This document shows, piece after piece, positions 17,520 to 26,200 of a stretch of DNA of 64,000 bases; position 1 is the stretch's first letter, and each line of letters opens with the position of its first letter. The DNA comes from Aliidiomarina sp047920995 (GTDB lineage Bacteria; Pseudomonadota; Gammaproteobacteria; Enterobacterales; Alteromonadaceae). Location: assembly GCF_047920995.1 (NCBI RefSeq), contig NZ_JBLRWZ010000011.1, positions 1 to 64,000 on the forward strand, read 5' to 3'. The translations under genes and the position numbers were made by a program. Under the pieces are notes generated by a model. That model saw only the letters and a program-made list of their open reading frames with translations, was not told the DNA's origin and did not search any database.

Positions 17520-20401
17520 TGTTGCAGTTACCGTTGCCATCTTTCCAACCGAATCTCGATAGTAGAGAACTACATTCGTTGATTACTGCGGATTCCGCGA
17601 ACGCAAACAGCCAAGTGACAGAATTGCTGGCCACCAGTAGTGTATGGTTGAGCGCTAAGCAAAAACTAGATTTGCAGTGGCTTGTGCAAGTGAGCCCGTT
17701 TATTGCGCGGGTGGTGCAACGTTATGGGGAGGCAGCACTGCGGCGTATGTTTGCGCCAATGGCAGCGGAGCCTATCGATATTCAAGAAAAGCTATGTGAT
17801 GCCAGTAATGAAGCGCAAGCGATGGCGGTTATCCGCCAGTTTCGCCACATTGAGATGGCGCGTATAGCGGCGCTCGATCTGCTCGGTAGCTTGCCAATGG
17901 GGAGAATGCTGCAAGAAAACTCTTTGCTTGCTGATATGTTAATTATGGCCGCTGCCCAATATGCCGAACAGCAACTTGCCGGGCGTTTCGGTAGAGCGCT
18001 GGATTGTGAGGGAAATCCTCAGCCATTAATTATTTTAGCAATGGGTAAGCTCGGCGGTAGCGAACTTAATTTCTCGTCTGATATTGATTTAATCTTTGCG
18101 TACCCAGAGCCCGGGCAAACCAAGGGCGGCCGGCAAAACACCGATGTGGCGATTTATTTTAATCGCTATGCACAAATGCTGATTAAGTTACTCGACCAAC
18201 CTACGGTAGACGGCCGAGCCTTTCGAATTGATATGCGCTTGCGGCCATTTGGCCAGAGCGGCCCGTTGGTAACCAGCCTTGCTGCGCTCGAAGATTATTA
18301 TCATGAGCAGGGTAGAATGTGGGAACGCTATGCGCTTATTAAAGCGCGGGTGTTGAATACATCAGCGGAACTGGAACAACAAGTACAGCAATTGTTGCGG
18401 CCCTTCATTTATCGCCGTTACCTTGATTACAGCGCCATAGATGCATTGCGGAAAATGAAGCTGTTAATTAACCAAGAAGCTCGCCGCAAAGGCGTAGCAG
18501 ATAATATTAAGCTTGGGCTGGGTGGCATTCGCGAAGTGGAATTCGTTGCCCAAGTATTTCAATTAATTCGTGGTGGCCGTGAACATGAATTCCAAACCCG
18601 CTCGCTGCTCGCTGCATTAACAGCTTGCCTGCGCCATGAAACGCTATCTGAGGAAGCGATAGTTGCGCTTATCGATGGGTATACGTTGTTGCGCAAGGTG
18701 GAGCATATCTTGCAAGAAATTAACGATGAGCAAACCCAGCAATTACCCTCGGATGAACTTACCAAAATGCGAGTGCTGGCGGCCGCTGGATTCCCTCAAT
18801 CAGAGAGCGGCTGGCAGGCGTTTACAGCGGCTACCCATAAGGCAATGCAAGGCGTACACCAAGAGTTTTTAGATGTAATTGGCGGTGAGCAAGATATGTT
18901 AGCCAGCGAAGATAGTGAATATACTATTTTGTGGCAGGATTTACTTGCCGACGAAACCGCGCTGGAGGTGCTTAGCGAAGCGGGTGCAGAGCAGCCGGAT
19001 GCGTGTTGGCAAGCTATTCAAGAATTTCGTTTGCTACTACGTAAACGCCCTTCAGGCCCGAGAGGCCGTGAATTACAGGCTATTTTATTGCCTACTCTGA
19101 TCGAGTTGGCGTTAGCGAAGCCAAACGCCCATTTAACCTTAGCTCGTAGTTTTGAGGTGCTGGCGCAGATTAGTTCGCGCACTACCTACCTGGAGCTGCT
19201 ATGCCAAAATGCGGATGCGCGAACACAATTAGTGTTTCTATGTGGCGCTAGCCCATGGATAGCTCATTTAATTGCCAAATTCCCATTATTGTTAGATGAG
19301 CTCATTGATCCAACCCAGCTGTACCAGCTTCCAGATGTGGAATCGTATCGTTCTCGCGTAGCCGATTATTTAATGCGCTTACCCAATGATGATGCCGAGG
19401 CACAGATGGATGCGCTGCGGCAAGTGAAGCAGATTTTTCAGCTAAAAGTGGCCGCGGCTGATTTAAATGAAGGCGTTCATTTAATGCGTGTGAGTGATCA
19501 TCTAACGTATTTAGCGGAAGCCATGATTGAGCATGTGGTTACGCTGGCGTGGCGGCAATTATGCGAGCGCCATGGCGCGCCGCCGGGGCGTGATGAGAGC
19601 GATACTGGTTTTGCCGTAGTGGCCTATGGCAAGCTCGGTGGCTACGAATTGGGCTACGGCTCCGACTTAGATTTAGTATTTCTTTGTGACGATGATGTAA
19701 GCGGCGAAACGGATGGGCTGAAACCCATTGAAGTGCAACAGTTTTACCTAAGATTGGCGCAGCGTGTTTTACATCTGTTTACAACGCGCACCATGAGCGG
19801 GGTGCTGTATGATGTGGATATGCGCTTGCGGCCATCGGGGCAAGCAGGGCTGTTGGTGGTGCGTATCGGCACTTACCAAGAATACCTGCAAACTGATGCT
19901 TGGACGTGGGAGCAGCAAGCTTTAGTTCGGGCGCGAATGGTGTTCGGGGCAACGCATTTGTTTGAACGTTTTGCTGCGGTGCGGCGAAATATTTTATGTA
20001 AACATCGTGCTCTGCCTGAGCTTCGCGCAGACATTCTAAAAATGCGTGCCAAAATGCGGGACCATTTGTGGCAACAAGTTGCGGGTAAGAGCGATATTAA
20101 ACAGATGCCTGGTGGTATCGCGGATATCGAGTTTATCACGCAATTTTTGGTGCTCGCTTATGGCCATCAAGCTGGTGACCTTGCCGTATGGACCGATAAT
20201 ACCCGGATTCTGGAAACAGCGGCGCAGCTGCAGCTCATTAGCAGGGCGCAAACGCAAGCTCTGATTAATGCGTTTCAACGCTATCGGGCGGAAATTCATC
20301 GGTTGGCGCTTGCGGAAGCTGGCCGCTTGAGTGAGCATGATTTTGGTGCTGATCAACAAGCTGTATTAGCGGTATGGCAACAACTTTTAGAAAGCACTTA
20401 A
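17519..20401 (+). CDS. glnE: Glutamine synthetase adenylyltransferase / adenylyl-removing enzyme
   Basis: 960 aa, the usual length of GlnE. It adenylylates and deadenylylates glutamine synthetase in response to PII state, tuning nitrogen assimilation. Both nucleotidyltransferase halves are intact: the first has GGSELNFSSDIDLIFAYPE and the second GGYELGYGSDLDLVFLCDDD, each with the paired catalytic aspartates. FIYRRYLDYSAIDALRKMK and a GIREVEF motif are typical. Start is taken as ATG 17519, coupled by a TGATG overlap to the CYTH gene; a TTG three bases upstream is in frame. Convergent with the acyltransferase gene only four bases away. Confidence 0.96.
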   Translation: MLQLPLPSFQPNLDSRELHSLITADSANANSQVTELLATSSVWLSAKQKLDLQWLVQVSPFIARVVQRYGEAALRRMFAPMAAEPIDIQEKLCDASNEAQAMAVIRQFRHIEMARIAALDLLGSLPMGRMLQENSLLADMLIMAAAQYAEQQLAGRFGRALDCEGNPQPLIILAMGKLGGSELNFSSDIDLIFAYPEPGQTKGGRQNTDVAIYFNRYAQMLIKLLDQPTVDGRAFRIDMRLRPFGQSGPLVTSLAALEDYYHEQGRMWERYALIKARVLNTSAELEQQVQQLLRPFIYRRYLDYSAIDALRKMKLLINQEARRKGVADNIKLGLGGIREVEFVAQVFQLIRGGREHEFQTRSLLAALTACLRHETLSEEAIVALIDGYTLLRKVEHILQEINDEQTQQLPSDELTKMRVLAAAGFPQSESGWQAFTAATHKAMQGVHQEFLDVIGGEQDMLASEDSEYTILWQDLLADETALEVLSEAGAEQPDACWQAIQEFRLLLRKRPSGPRGRELQAILLPTLIELALAKPNAHLTLARSFEVLAQISSRTTYLELLCQNADARTQLVFLCGASPWIAHLIAKFPLLLDELIDPTQLYQLPDVESYRSRVADYLMRLPNDDAEAQMDALRQVKQIFQLKVAAADLNEGVHLMRVSDHLTYLAEAMIEHVVTLAWRQLCERHGAPPGRDESDTGFAVVAYGKLGGYELGYGSDLDLVFLCDDDVSGETDGLKPIEVQQFYLRLAQRVLHLFTTRTMSGVLYDVDMRLRPSGQAGLLVVRIGTYQEYLQTDAWTWEQQALVRARMVFGATHLFERFAAVRRNILCKHRALPELRADILKMRAKMRDHLWQQVAGKSDIKQMPGGIADIEFITQFLVLAYGHQAGDLAVWTDNTRILETAAQLQLISRAQTQALINAFQRYRAEIHRLALAEAGRLSEHDFGADQQAVLAVWQQLLEST

Positions 20402-20405
20402 GCTC

Positions 20406-21371
20406 TTACTCGTAGTAGCTTGGCATATCTTCTGAGGGCCTAGTTTTGAAGCGCCGATGCACCCACATATACATGTTGGGCATAGTGTTTACTGCCCGTT
20501 CAACTTCTTTATTAATGCGCCGTGCATCTTCCGTAGCGTCGCCACTGGGAATTTCGGTCAGCGGCGGCATGATACGCAGCTTATAACCTTGTGTACCCGG
20601 CAAGCGTTCGAGCGTACTAATAAGCGTTGTACAGTTCGCTGTAGCGGCAAAGATGGTTGTTCCTGTGGTAGTTGCTGCATCAGGAACCGCAAATAAAGGC
20701 ACAAAAACCGAACGGCTGCGGCCATAATCTTGATCTGGCAAGTAACCACAAAGCTCACCGCTATCCAGCGCTCTTAGCATGCCGCGCACATCCCTTTTCC
20801 GAACCATATATTTATTGCTACGGTTACGGCCTTTGGTTTGCAGATACTCCATTAGTGCGTTGTTGTGGGGGCGGTATAAACCTACTCCAGGCTGCACTAG
20901 GCCAACCATGCGGGCATGTACTTCAAGGTTTAGAAAGTGGAATAACACCAGAAATATTCCTTTGCCTTCAGCTTGCGCATTGGCGATATGCTCCCAGCCT
21001 TCTACATGCAACTTGCGGCGAATGCGCCAATTAGGCCACCACCAAGCAATGCCGGTTTCTAGCAAACCGATGCCCATGTTGTGATAGTTTTCCTTAATGA
21101 GTGCTTCGCGCTCATGTTCCGGCATTTCTGGGAACGCTAGCTGGAGATTGCGCCGTGCTACTTTGGTGCGTTTTGGTACCAGCTTATACAGCAATTTACC
21201 AATGCCCTTGCCGAGCAGCAGCTGTAACCGGAATGGTAACCAAGAAATGAGGTATAACACGCTAACCAACAACCAAGTGCCCCAAAATTTAGGGTGAAAG
21301 AAGTACAAGCGGAACCGGGGCATGGCAACAGAGTGCTGATTTTTAGGTTGATTTTTATGATTCGATTGCAC
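20406..21371 (-). CDS. lpxL: Kdo2-lipid IVA lauroyl-type acyltransferase (LpxL/HtrB family)
   Basis: Inner-membrane acyltransferase that adds a secondary acyl chain to lipid A. Family residues visible: FHFLNLE (HX4E-type catalytic motif), GVGLYRPHNNALMEYL, YLPDQDYG, SVFVPLFAVPDAATTTGT and the closing MWVHRRFKTRP. Similarity to E. coli LpxL runs the full length. The start is uncertain: GTG 21371 has an AAGG site eight bases upstream and gives 321 aa, whereas ATG 21323 gives 305 aa, the normal family length, but with no clear ribosome site. A TTG further out at 21428 falls inside the tolC terminator. Confidence 0.88.
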   Translation of the reverse strand: MQSNHKNQPKNQHSVAMPRFRLYFFHPKFWGTWLLVSVLYLISWLPFRLQLLLGKGIGKLLYKLVPKRTKVARRNLQLAFPEMPEHEREALIKENYHNMGIGLLETGIAWWWPNWRIRRKLHVEGWEHIANAQAEGKGIFLVLFHFLNLEVHARMVGLVQPGVGLYRPHNNALMEYLQTKGRNRSNKYMVRKRDVRGMLRALDSGELCGYLPDQDYGRSRSVFVPLFAVPDAATTTGTTIFAATANCTTLISTLERLPGTQGYKLRIMPPLTEIPSGDATEDARRINKEVERAVNTMPNMYMWVHRRFKTRPSEDMPSYYE

Positions 21372-21416
21372 GAGTGATACCTTAAACAATTTCGCATGAT
21401 TGTAACTGAGTGCTAG

Positions 21417-21450
21417 CACAAAAAGCAAAGCCGACCCAAATGGCCGGCTT
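21417..21450 (-). terminator. Terminator of tolC
   Basis: Read on the minus strand, AAGCCG (21450-21445) and CGGCTT (21433-21428) flank an 11-nt inner region that can pair further, and are followed by TGCTTTTTGTG. It lies about 40 bp after the tolC stop and before the lpxL-type gene. Confidence 0.65.
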
Positions 21451-21489
21451 CAAGAACACAATATAAACAACGGTGGATATTTTCCGAGA

Positions 21490-22842
21490 TTAATTTACTC
21501 GAGCTAAGCCGTCATTAATGGTGAGCAAATCACTTTCTGAAATCATACCTGCAGCTTGATACAGCGCTAAAATACGATTCACATAAGTGTAGCGCGCTTC
21601 TGATAAATTACGGCGCGCATTGAATAGGTTCCGCGTACTATCAAGCACATCTACAATGGTACGAGTACCCACTTCTAAACCTACTTGTGTTGCGTTCAAC
21701 GCACTTTCTGCTGAAACAACAGCTTGCTCAAAAGCGCGGATACTGGAAATACTTGCTACTACATCGAAATAAGCGCTACGCACTGTGCGCTCTACGATAC
21801 GGCGGTTTTCTTCCAATGTTTGGCTTACGGCAACATAATCGTTACGTGCTTGTTCAGTACTGGCAATTGTTCTGCCACCAGAATACAACGGCAATGTTAA
21901 CTGTAAACCAACGTTGCGAGAATTTAAGCCATTTACGTTGGTTGAGTTACCAGCACGGCTCGTATCTTGATCGCGGTTTGAGTAACTTGCGTTCAAACTA
22001 ACGCGTGGGTAATGGCCAGTGCGAGCAAGCTCGATACGTTGGTCAGCAATTTCTAAGCCAGTGCGGCTGATCAGTAACTGCAGGTTACGATCGTGGGCTA
22101 ACTGGATCCATTGCTCAACACCTTGTGGGTTTGGACGCACAGGAGAGAAGCGCTCGGTGTTTAAGCGGGCGATATCATAATGTTGGCGACCAGTAATTTC
22201 CCGTAAGCCTTCCAGTGCAATTTCAACCGCATTCTCAGCTTGAATCTCCCGTGCGATGGCATTATCAAACTGCGCCTGGGCTTCGTGAACATCAGTGATT
22301 GCGGTTAAACCTACTTCAAAGCGATGCTTGGTTTGTTCTAGCTGACGCTCAATAGCACGCTTTTCCGCTTGTACGAATTCTAAACTGTCTTGTGTTTGCA
22401 ATACGGCGAAATAAGCGTCGGTTACTCGTAACATTAACTGTTGGCGAGCCAGTAAGTAATTTACTTCCGCTTGATATGCTTGTTTCTCAGTAATTGCAGT
22501 TGCTTTCCAGGTGCCAAGATTAAACACAGTTTGCGACAATGAAACTTCTTGGCTAAATGAAGTGGTATCTACTTTGCCGGTAATAAAGCCGCTTTCAGTG
22601 GTGGTAACGTTATCTGAACTGGTATCAGAATAGCTCATACCGAAATTGATTTGTGGCCACCAATCGGCACGTGATATATCTACGCCCGATTTCGCCGCAT
22701 CACGCTCGGCCGCAGCACGCAATAATCGTGGATCATTCTCTAACGCTAAACGATAGATATCAGAAAGGTCTGTTGCTTGAGCTGGCGCGGTGCTTAAACC
22801 CAATCCCATGGTAAGTGCAACTGCCAAGAATTTGATTTTCAT
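21490..22842 (-). CDS. tolC: TolC outer-membrane efflux channel
   Basis: 450 aa from ATG 22842; an ATG nine bases further upstream is possible but crowds the AAGGA site. It has a Sec signal peptide (MKIKFLAVALTMGLGLSTAPAQA, probable cleavage after AQA). The mature protein has the two repeated halves of an outer-membrane efflux protein, with long coiled-coil helices rich in alternating Leu/Ala and repeated motifs such as RFEVGLTAITDVHEAQA and GLEVGTRTIVDVLDSTRN. As the trimeric channel-tunnel it serves RND, ABC and MFS efflux and type I secretion. It is divergent from nudF, as in enterobacteria. Confidence 0.95.
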   Translation of the reverse strand: MKIKFLAVALTMGLGLSTAPAQATDLSDIYRLALENDPRLLRAAAERDAAKSGVDISRADWWPQINFGMSYSDTSSDNVTTTESGFITGKVDTTSFSQEVSLSQTVFNLGTWKATAITEKQAYQAEVNYLLARQQLMLRVTDAYFAVLQTQDSLEFVQAEKRAIERQLEQTKHRFEVGLTAITDVHEAQAQFDNAIAREIQAENAVEIALEGLREITGRQHYDIARLNTERFSPVRPNPQGVEQWIQLAHDRNLQLLISRTGLEIADQRIELARTGHYPRVSLNASYSNRDQDTSRAGNSTNVNGLNSRNVGLQLTLPLYSGGRTIASTEQARNDYVAVSQTLEENRRIVERTVRSAYFDVVASISSIRAFEQAVVSAESALNATQVGLEVGTRTIVDVLDSTRNLFNARRNLSEARYTYVNRILALYQAAGMISESDLLTINDGLARVN

Positions 22843-23113
22843 GAGTGTCATTTTCCTTTGTCATAAAAGGTACAGCTGATAGCAATCTAAACAGCGCTTA
22901 TTCTAGCCACTTATTGCGCGTTTGATAAGCCTTAAAGGCTATGTTCGAATGCGGCGAAGTGTAACAGATTGTTTGTGGCAATTCTTGCTTATGCTTTGCT
23001 TAACTCGGTAATATGCAGCATTCCTGCGGTACACGTATGTGTGAGCTTAAACATCTAATTCAGCAGCAACATACGTAATAAATACCTTTTATGGTTTAAT
23101 CAAGGAGTATCTT

Positions 23114-23737
23114 TTGTCTGAATTTACCCAGCAGGACGTGGAAATTATTAATACGGACGAGGTTTATCGAGGTTTTTTTCGAGTGCAAGTAGCCACGCTG
23201 CGGCATAAATTATTCGCCGGTGGCTGGAGCGAAGTAATGCGCAGAGAAATTATGGACCGCGGTAATGCGGTAGTGGTAATTCCATATGATCCTGTGCGCG
23301 ATGAAGTAGTGTTGCTCGAGCAATTTCGAGTAGGCGCTATCGCTAGCAGCGCCACACCATGGCTACGAGAATTAGTGGCGGGAATGGTTGAGCCGGGCGA
23401 AGAACAGATTGATGTTGCGGCCCGTGAGTTGCAGGAGGAGGCTGGCTTAACCGCCAAATCGTTGCACTATGCGTTAAGCTATTTATCCAGCCCTGGCGGC
23501 ATGACAGAGCGGATTTTTATTTATTTGGCGCAGGTAGATGGTAGTGAAGCGAATCACTATGGTGGCCTTGCCAGTGAACATGAAGATATAAAAGTAGAAC
23601 GATTACCGCGCACCGAAGTGATGCAGATGCTCGAAGATGGCACTATTGATAACGCTGCTTCTGTTATTGGTATGCAGTGGCTTGGTTTGCATTTAAATCG
23701 ATTCCGCCGCGAGTGGGGCTATGAGGAGATTTCGTGA
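23114..23737 (+). CDS. nudF: ADP-ribose pyrophosphatase NudF
   Basis: 207 aa. The start is TTG 23114, decided by a strong AAGGAG site at 23102-23107. NudF hydrolyses ADP-ribose to AMP and ribose-5-phosphate. The Nudix box is complete: GMVEPGEEQIDVAARELQEEAG. The N-terminal domain-swap region (YRGFFRVQVATLRHKLF) and the downstream LSSPGGMTERIFIYLA region match the E. coli enzyme. It overlaps the next gene by four bases (GTGA) and stands in the same tolC-nudF-yqiB order as E. coli. Confidence 0.95.
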   Translation: MSEFTQQDVEIINTDEVYRGFFRVQVATLRHKLFAGGWSEVMRREIMDRGNAVVVIPYDPVRDEVVLLEQFRVGAIASSATPWLRELVAGMVEPGEEQIDVAARELQEEAGLTAKSLHYALSYLSSPGGMTERIFIYLAQVDGSEANHYGGLASEHEDIKVERLPRTEVMQMLEDGTIDNAASVIGMQWLGLHLNRFRREWGYEEIS

Positions 23738-24186
23738 ATAAACGTTATGTTCCGAACTTACAAGAGCTACATAGTTTGGCGGAACGGAATTATTCCGCGC
23801 TGGCGAAACTATTTGGTGTGGCACAAGTAACAGAGAGTTCGGCAGCAAAGTGTATTGAAGTGGGCGAGCAAATGGCGTTTACCTTACAGCCAACAGCCCA
23901 AGCTCGCTACACTACGGATTTGCTGGTTACCCAAGTGGCACCAAATGTAGCAGAATACCTACAAGCGCGCTTTTTGGTGCGTTTGTATCACGATGCGCGT
24001 ATGGCAGAGATTGTTGATTGCCAGGGGCAAGAACGCTTAACCGCGTTGCAGCCAGCAAACTTGCGAGATATACGCCATCGTAAAGATGAAAAACTGCAAC
24101 TTAACCAACATCTCGCTGCGTGGTTGCGGCTATGCTTTGCACGTGGCAGATCGCCTTTGGCATTAAATTGTTTGCTAAATCGATAA
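23734..24186 (+). CDS. yqiB: YqiB-family DUF1249 protein
   Basis: 150 aa, GTG start overlapping the nudF stop. It belongs to the DUF1249 family, typified by E. coli YqiB, whose function is not established. Recognisable parts are the N-terminal YVPNLQELHSLAERNYSALAKLF and the central FLVRLYHDARMAEI and RHRKDEKLQLNQHLAAWL blocks. It is always found beside nudF in gammaproteobacteria. In E. coli cpdA and yqiA come between yqiB and parE; both are missing here. Confidence 0.9.
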   Translation: MNKRYVPNLQELHSLAERNYSALAKLFGVAQVTESSAAKCIEVGEQMAFTLQPTAQARYTTDLLVTQVAPNVAEYLQARFLVRLYHDARMAEIVDCQGQERLTALQPANLRDIRHRKDEKLQLNQHLAAWLRLCFARGRSPLALNCLLNR

Positions 24187-24266
24187 TATCGAACAATCAA
24201 GCTTGCCTTTTGCTAGCGAACATTTCAGGATAGCCGAAAGAACAAGAATATTAGGTAACGCTCACT

Positions 24267-26153
24267 ATGACAGATTACAAAGCTGATTCCATTGAGGTAC
24301 TCAACGGCCTCGAACCGGTGAAACGGCGCCCCGGCATGTATACCGATACCACTCGGCCCAATCATTTGGGGCAAGAGGTAATTGATAATAGCGTAGATGA
24401 GGCTTTGGCCGGCCATGCGCGAACCATTGAAGTAATACTGCATGCCGATCAATCTTTAGAAGTAATTGATGATGGCCGTGGCATGCCTGTTGATATTCAT
24501 GCCGACGAGGGAATGCCTGGCGTAGAGCTGATTATGACGAAGCTGCACGCTGGTGGTAAGTTCTCGAACAAAAACTATCAGTTCTCCGGTGGCTTGCATG
24601 GTGTAGGTATCAGTGTGGTGAACGCATTATCTACCCGGGTTGATGTTACCGTGCGCCGGGATGGGCAAGTGCATGAAATGGCGTTCGAAAATGGTGACAA
24701 GGTAACCGATTTAGAAGTTACCGGTACCTGCGGTAAACGCAATACCGGTACTCGCTTGCGCTTCTGGCCCGATCCTAAATATTTTGATTCTCCGAAATTC
24801 TCGATAACCAGGCTACGTTATCAGTTACGTGCAAAAGCAGTGCTTTGCCCTGGGCTTACCATTACCTTCAAAGACCACATTAATAGTGAAAGCATTACCT
24901 GGTTGTATGAGGGTGGCTTGCGTGATTATTTAGTAGAAGCCTTGCATGATTTACCACGTTTACCAGAAGAGCCATTTATCGGTGAGTTCAGTGCTACTGA
25001 AGAAGCGGCGCAATGGGCGGTAACTTGGTTGCCGGAAGGTGGTGAAGGGCTTGCGGAAAGCTATGTGAATTTAATTCCAACCGCCCAAGGCGGTACCCAT
25101 GTGAATGGTTTGCGCCAAGGGATGTTAGAGGCACTGCGTGAGTTTTGTGAATTTCGTAATCTACTGCCCCGCGGAGTGCGGTTAACGCCAGAAGATGTAT
25201 GGGATCGTTGTAGTTATATTTTATCGGTAAAAATGGCAGACCCACAGTTTTCTGGGCAAACGAAAGAGCGTTTAAGTTCGCGGCAGATGTCGGCGTTTGT
25301 GTCTGGCGTAGTAAAAGATGCCTTTAGCCTGTGGCTTAACGAGCATACGGATTTAGCAGAGCAAATCGCTGATCTCTGTATCTCTAGCGCTCAACGCCGT
25401 ATGAAAGCCGCAAAGAAAGTAATTCGTAAACGGGTTACCCAAGGCCCAGCTTTGCCGGGTAAGTTAGCGGATTGCGCCAGCCAAGATCCAGACCGTAGTG
25501 AGCTCTTTTTGGTTGAGGGTGATTCTGCTGGTGGCTCAGCGAAGCAAGCACGAGATCGGCAGTTTCAGGCGGTTATGCCTTTACGCGGTAAGATTTTGAA
25601 TACTTGGGAAGTAGACCCAGATCAGATTTTAGGCTCGCAAGAGATTCACGATATATCGGTAGCCTTAGGCGTTGATCCCGGCGCCATCGATTTATCGCAA
25701 CTTCGTTACGGCAAGCTTTGTATCTTAGCGGATGCTGATTCGGATGGTTTACACATCGCCACTCTATTGTGCGCTTTATTTGTAAAACATTTCCGGCCTT
25801 TAGTTGAGGCCGGGCATATCTATGTAGCAATGCCACCGTTGTACCGTATTGATGTGGGTAAAGAGGTGTTTTACGCGCTTGATGAAAGCGAAAAACAGGG
25901 TGTTTTGGATCGTATCGAAGCAGAAAAACGCAAAGGTAAAGTGAATGTGCAGCGCTTCAAGGGCTTGGGTGAAATGAACCCTTTGCAGTTACGGGAAACT
26001 ACCATGGACCCAAATACTCGGCGTTTAGTGCAGTTAACCGTTGATGATACCCAAGATACCGAAACATTAATGGATATGTTGTTGGCGAAAAAACGTTCCC
26101 CGGATCGCCGTGAATGGTTAGAAAGCAAAGGTAATTTAGTAGAGTTACTATAA
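24267..26153 (+). CDS. parE: DNA topoisomerase IV subunit B
   Basis: 628 aa, near E. coli ParE (630). It forms the ATPase and TOPRIM subunit of topoisomerase IV, which decatenates daughter chromosomes. GHKL ATPase motifs are present (EVIDNSVDEA, DDGRGMPV, GGLHGVGISVVNALS), then the transducer, then TOPRIM with LFLVEGDSAGGSAKQARDR, PLRGKILN and ILADADSDGLH. The C-terminal VNVQRFKGLGEMNP and TMDPNTRRL motifs are intact. It lies 47 bp upstream of parC, so the two subunits are probably made from one transcript. Confidence 0.97.
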   Translation: MTDYKADSIEVLNGLEPVKRRPGMYTDTTRPNHLGQEVIDNSVDEALAGHARTIEVILHADQSLEVIDDGRGMPVDIHADEGMPGVELIMTKLHAGGKFSNKNYQFSGGLHGVGISVVNALSTRVDVTVRRDGQVHEMAFENGDKVTDLEVTGTCGKRNTGTRLRFWPDPKYFDSPKFSITRLRYQLRAKAVLCPGLTITFKDHINSESITWLYEGGLRDYLVEALHDLPRLPEEPFIGEFSATEEAAQWAVTWLPEGGEGLAESYVNLIPTAQGGTHVNGLRQGMLEALREFCEFRNLLPRGVRLTPEDVWDRCSYILSVKMADPQFSGQTKERLSSRQMSAFVSGVVKDAFSLWLNEHTDLAEQIADLCISSAQRRMKAAKKVIRKRVTQGPALPGKLADCASQDPDRSELFLVEGDSAGGSAKQARDRQFQAVMPLRGKILNTWEVDPDQILGSQEIHDISVALGVDPGAIDLSQLRYGKLCILADADSDGLHIATLLCALFVKHFRPLVEAGHIYVAMPPLYRIDVGKEVFYALDESEKQGVLDRIEAEKRKGKVNVQRFKGLGEMNPLQLRETTMDPNTRRLVQLTVDDTQDTETLMDMLLAKKRSPDRREWLESKGNLVELL

Positions 26154-26200
26154 CCGCCAACAACGCAGATAAATTTTAATAAGAATAAACAGGATAGTAG

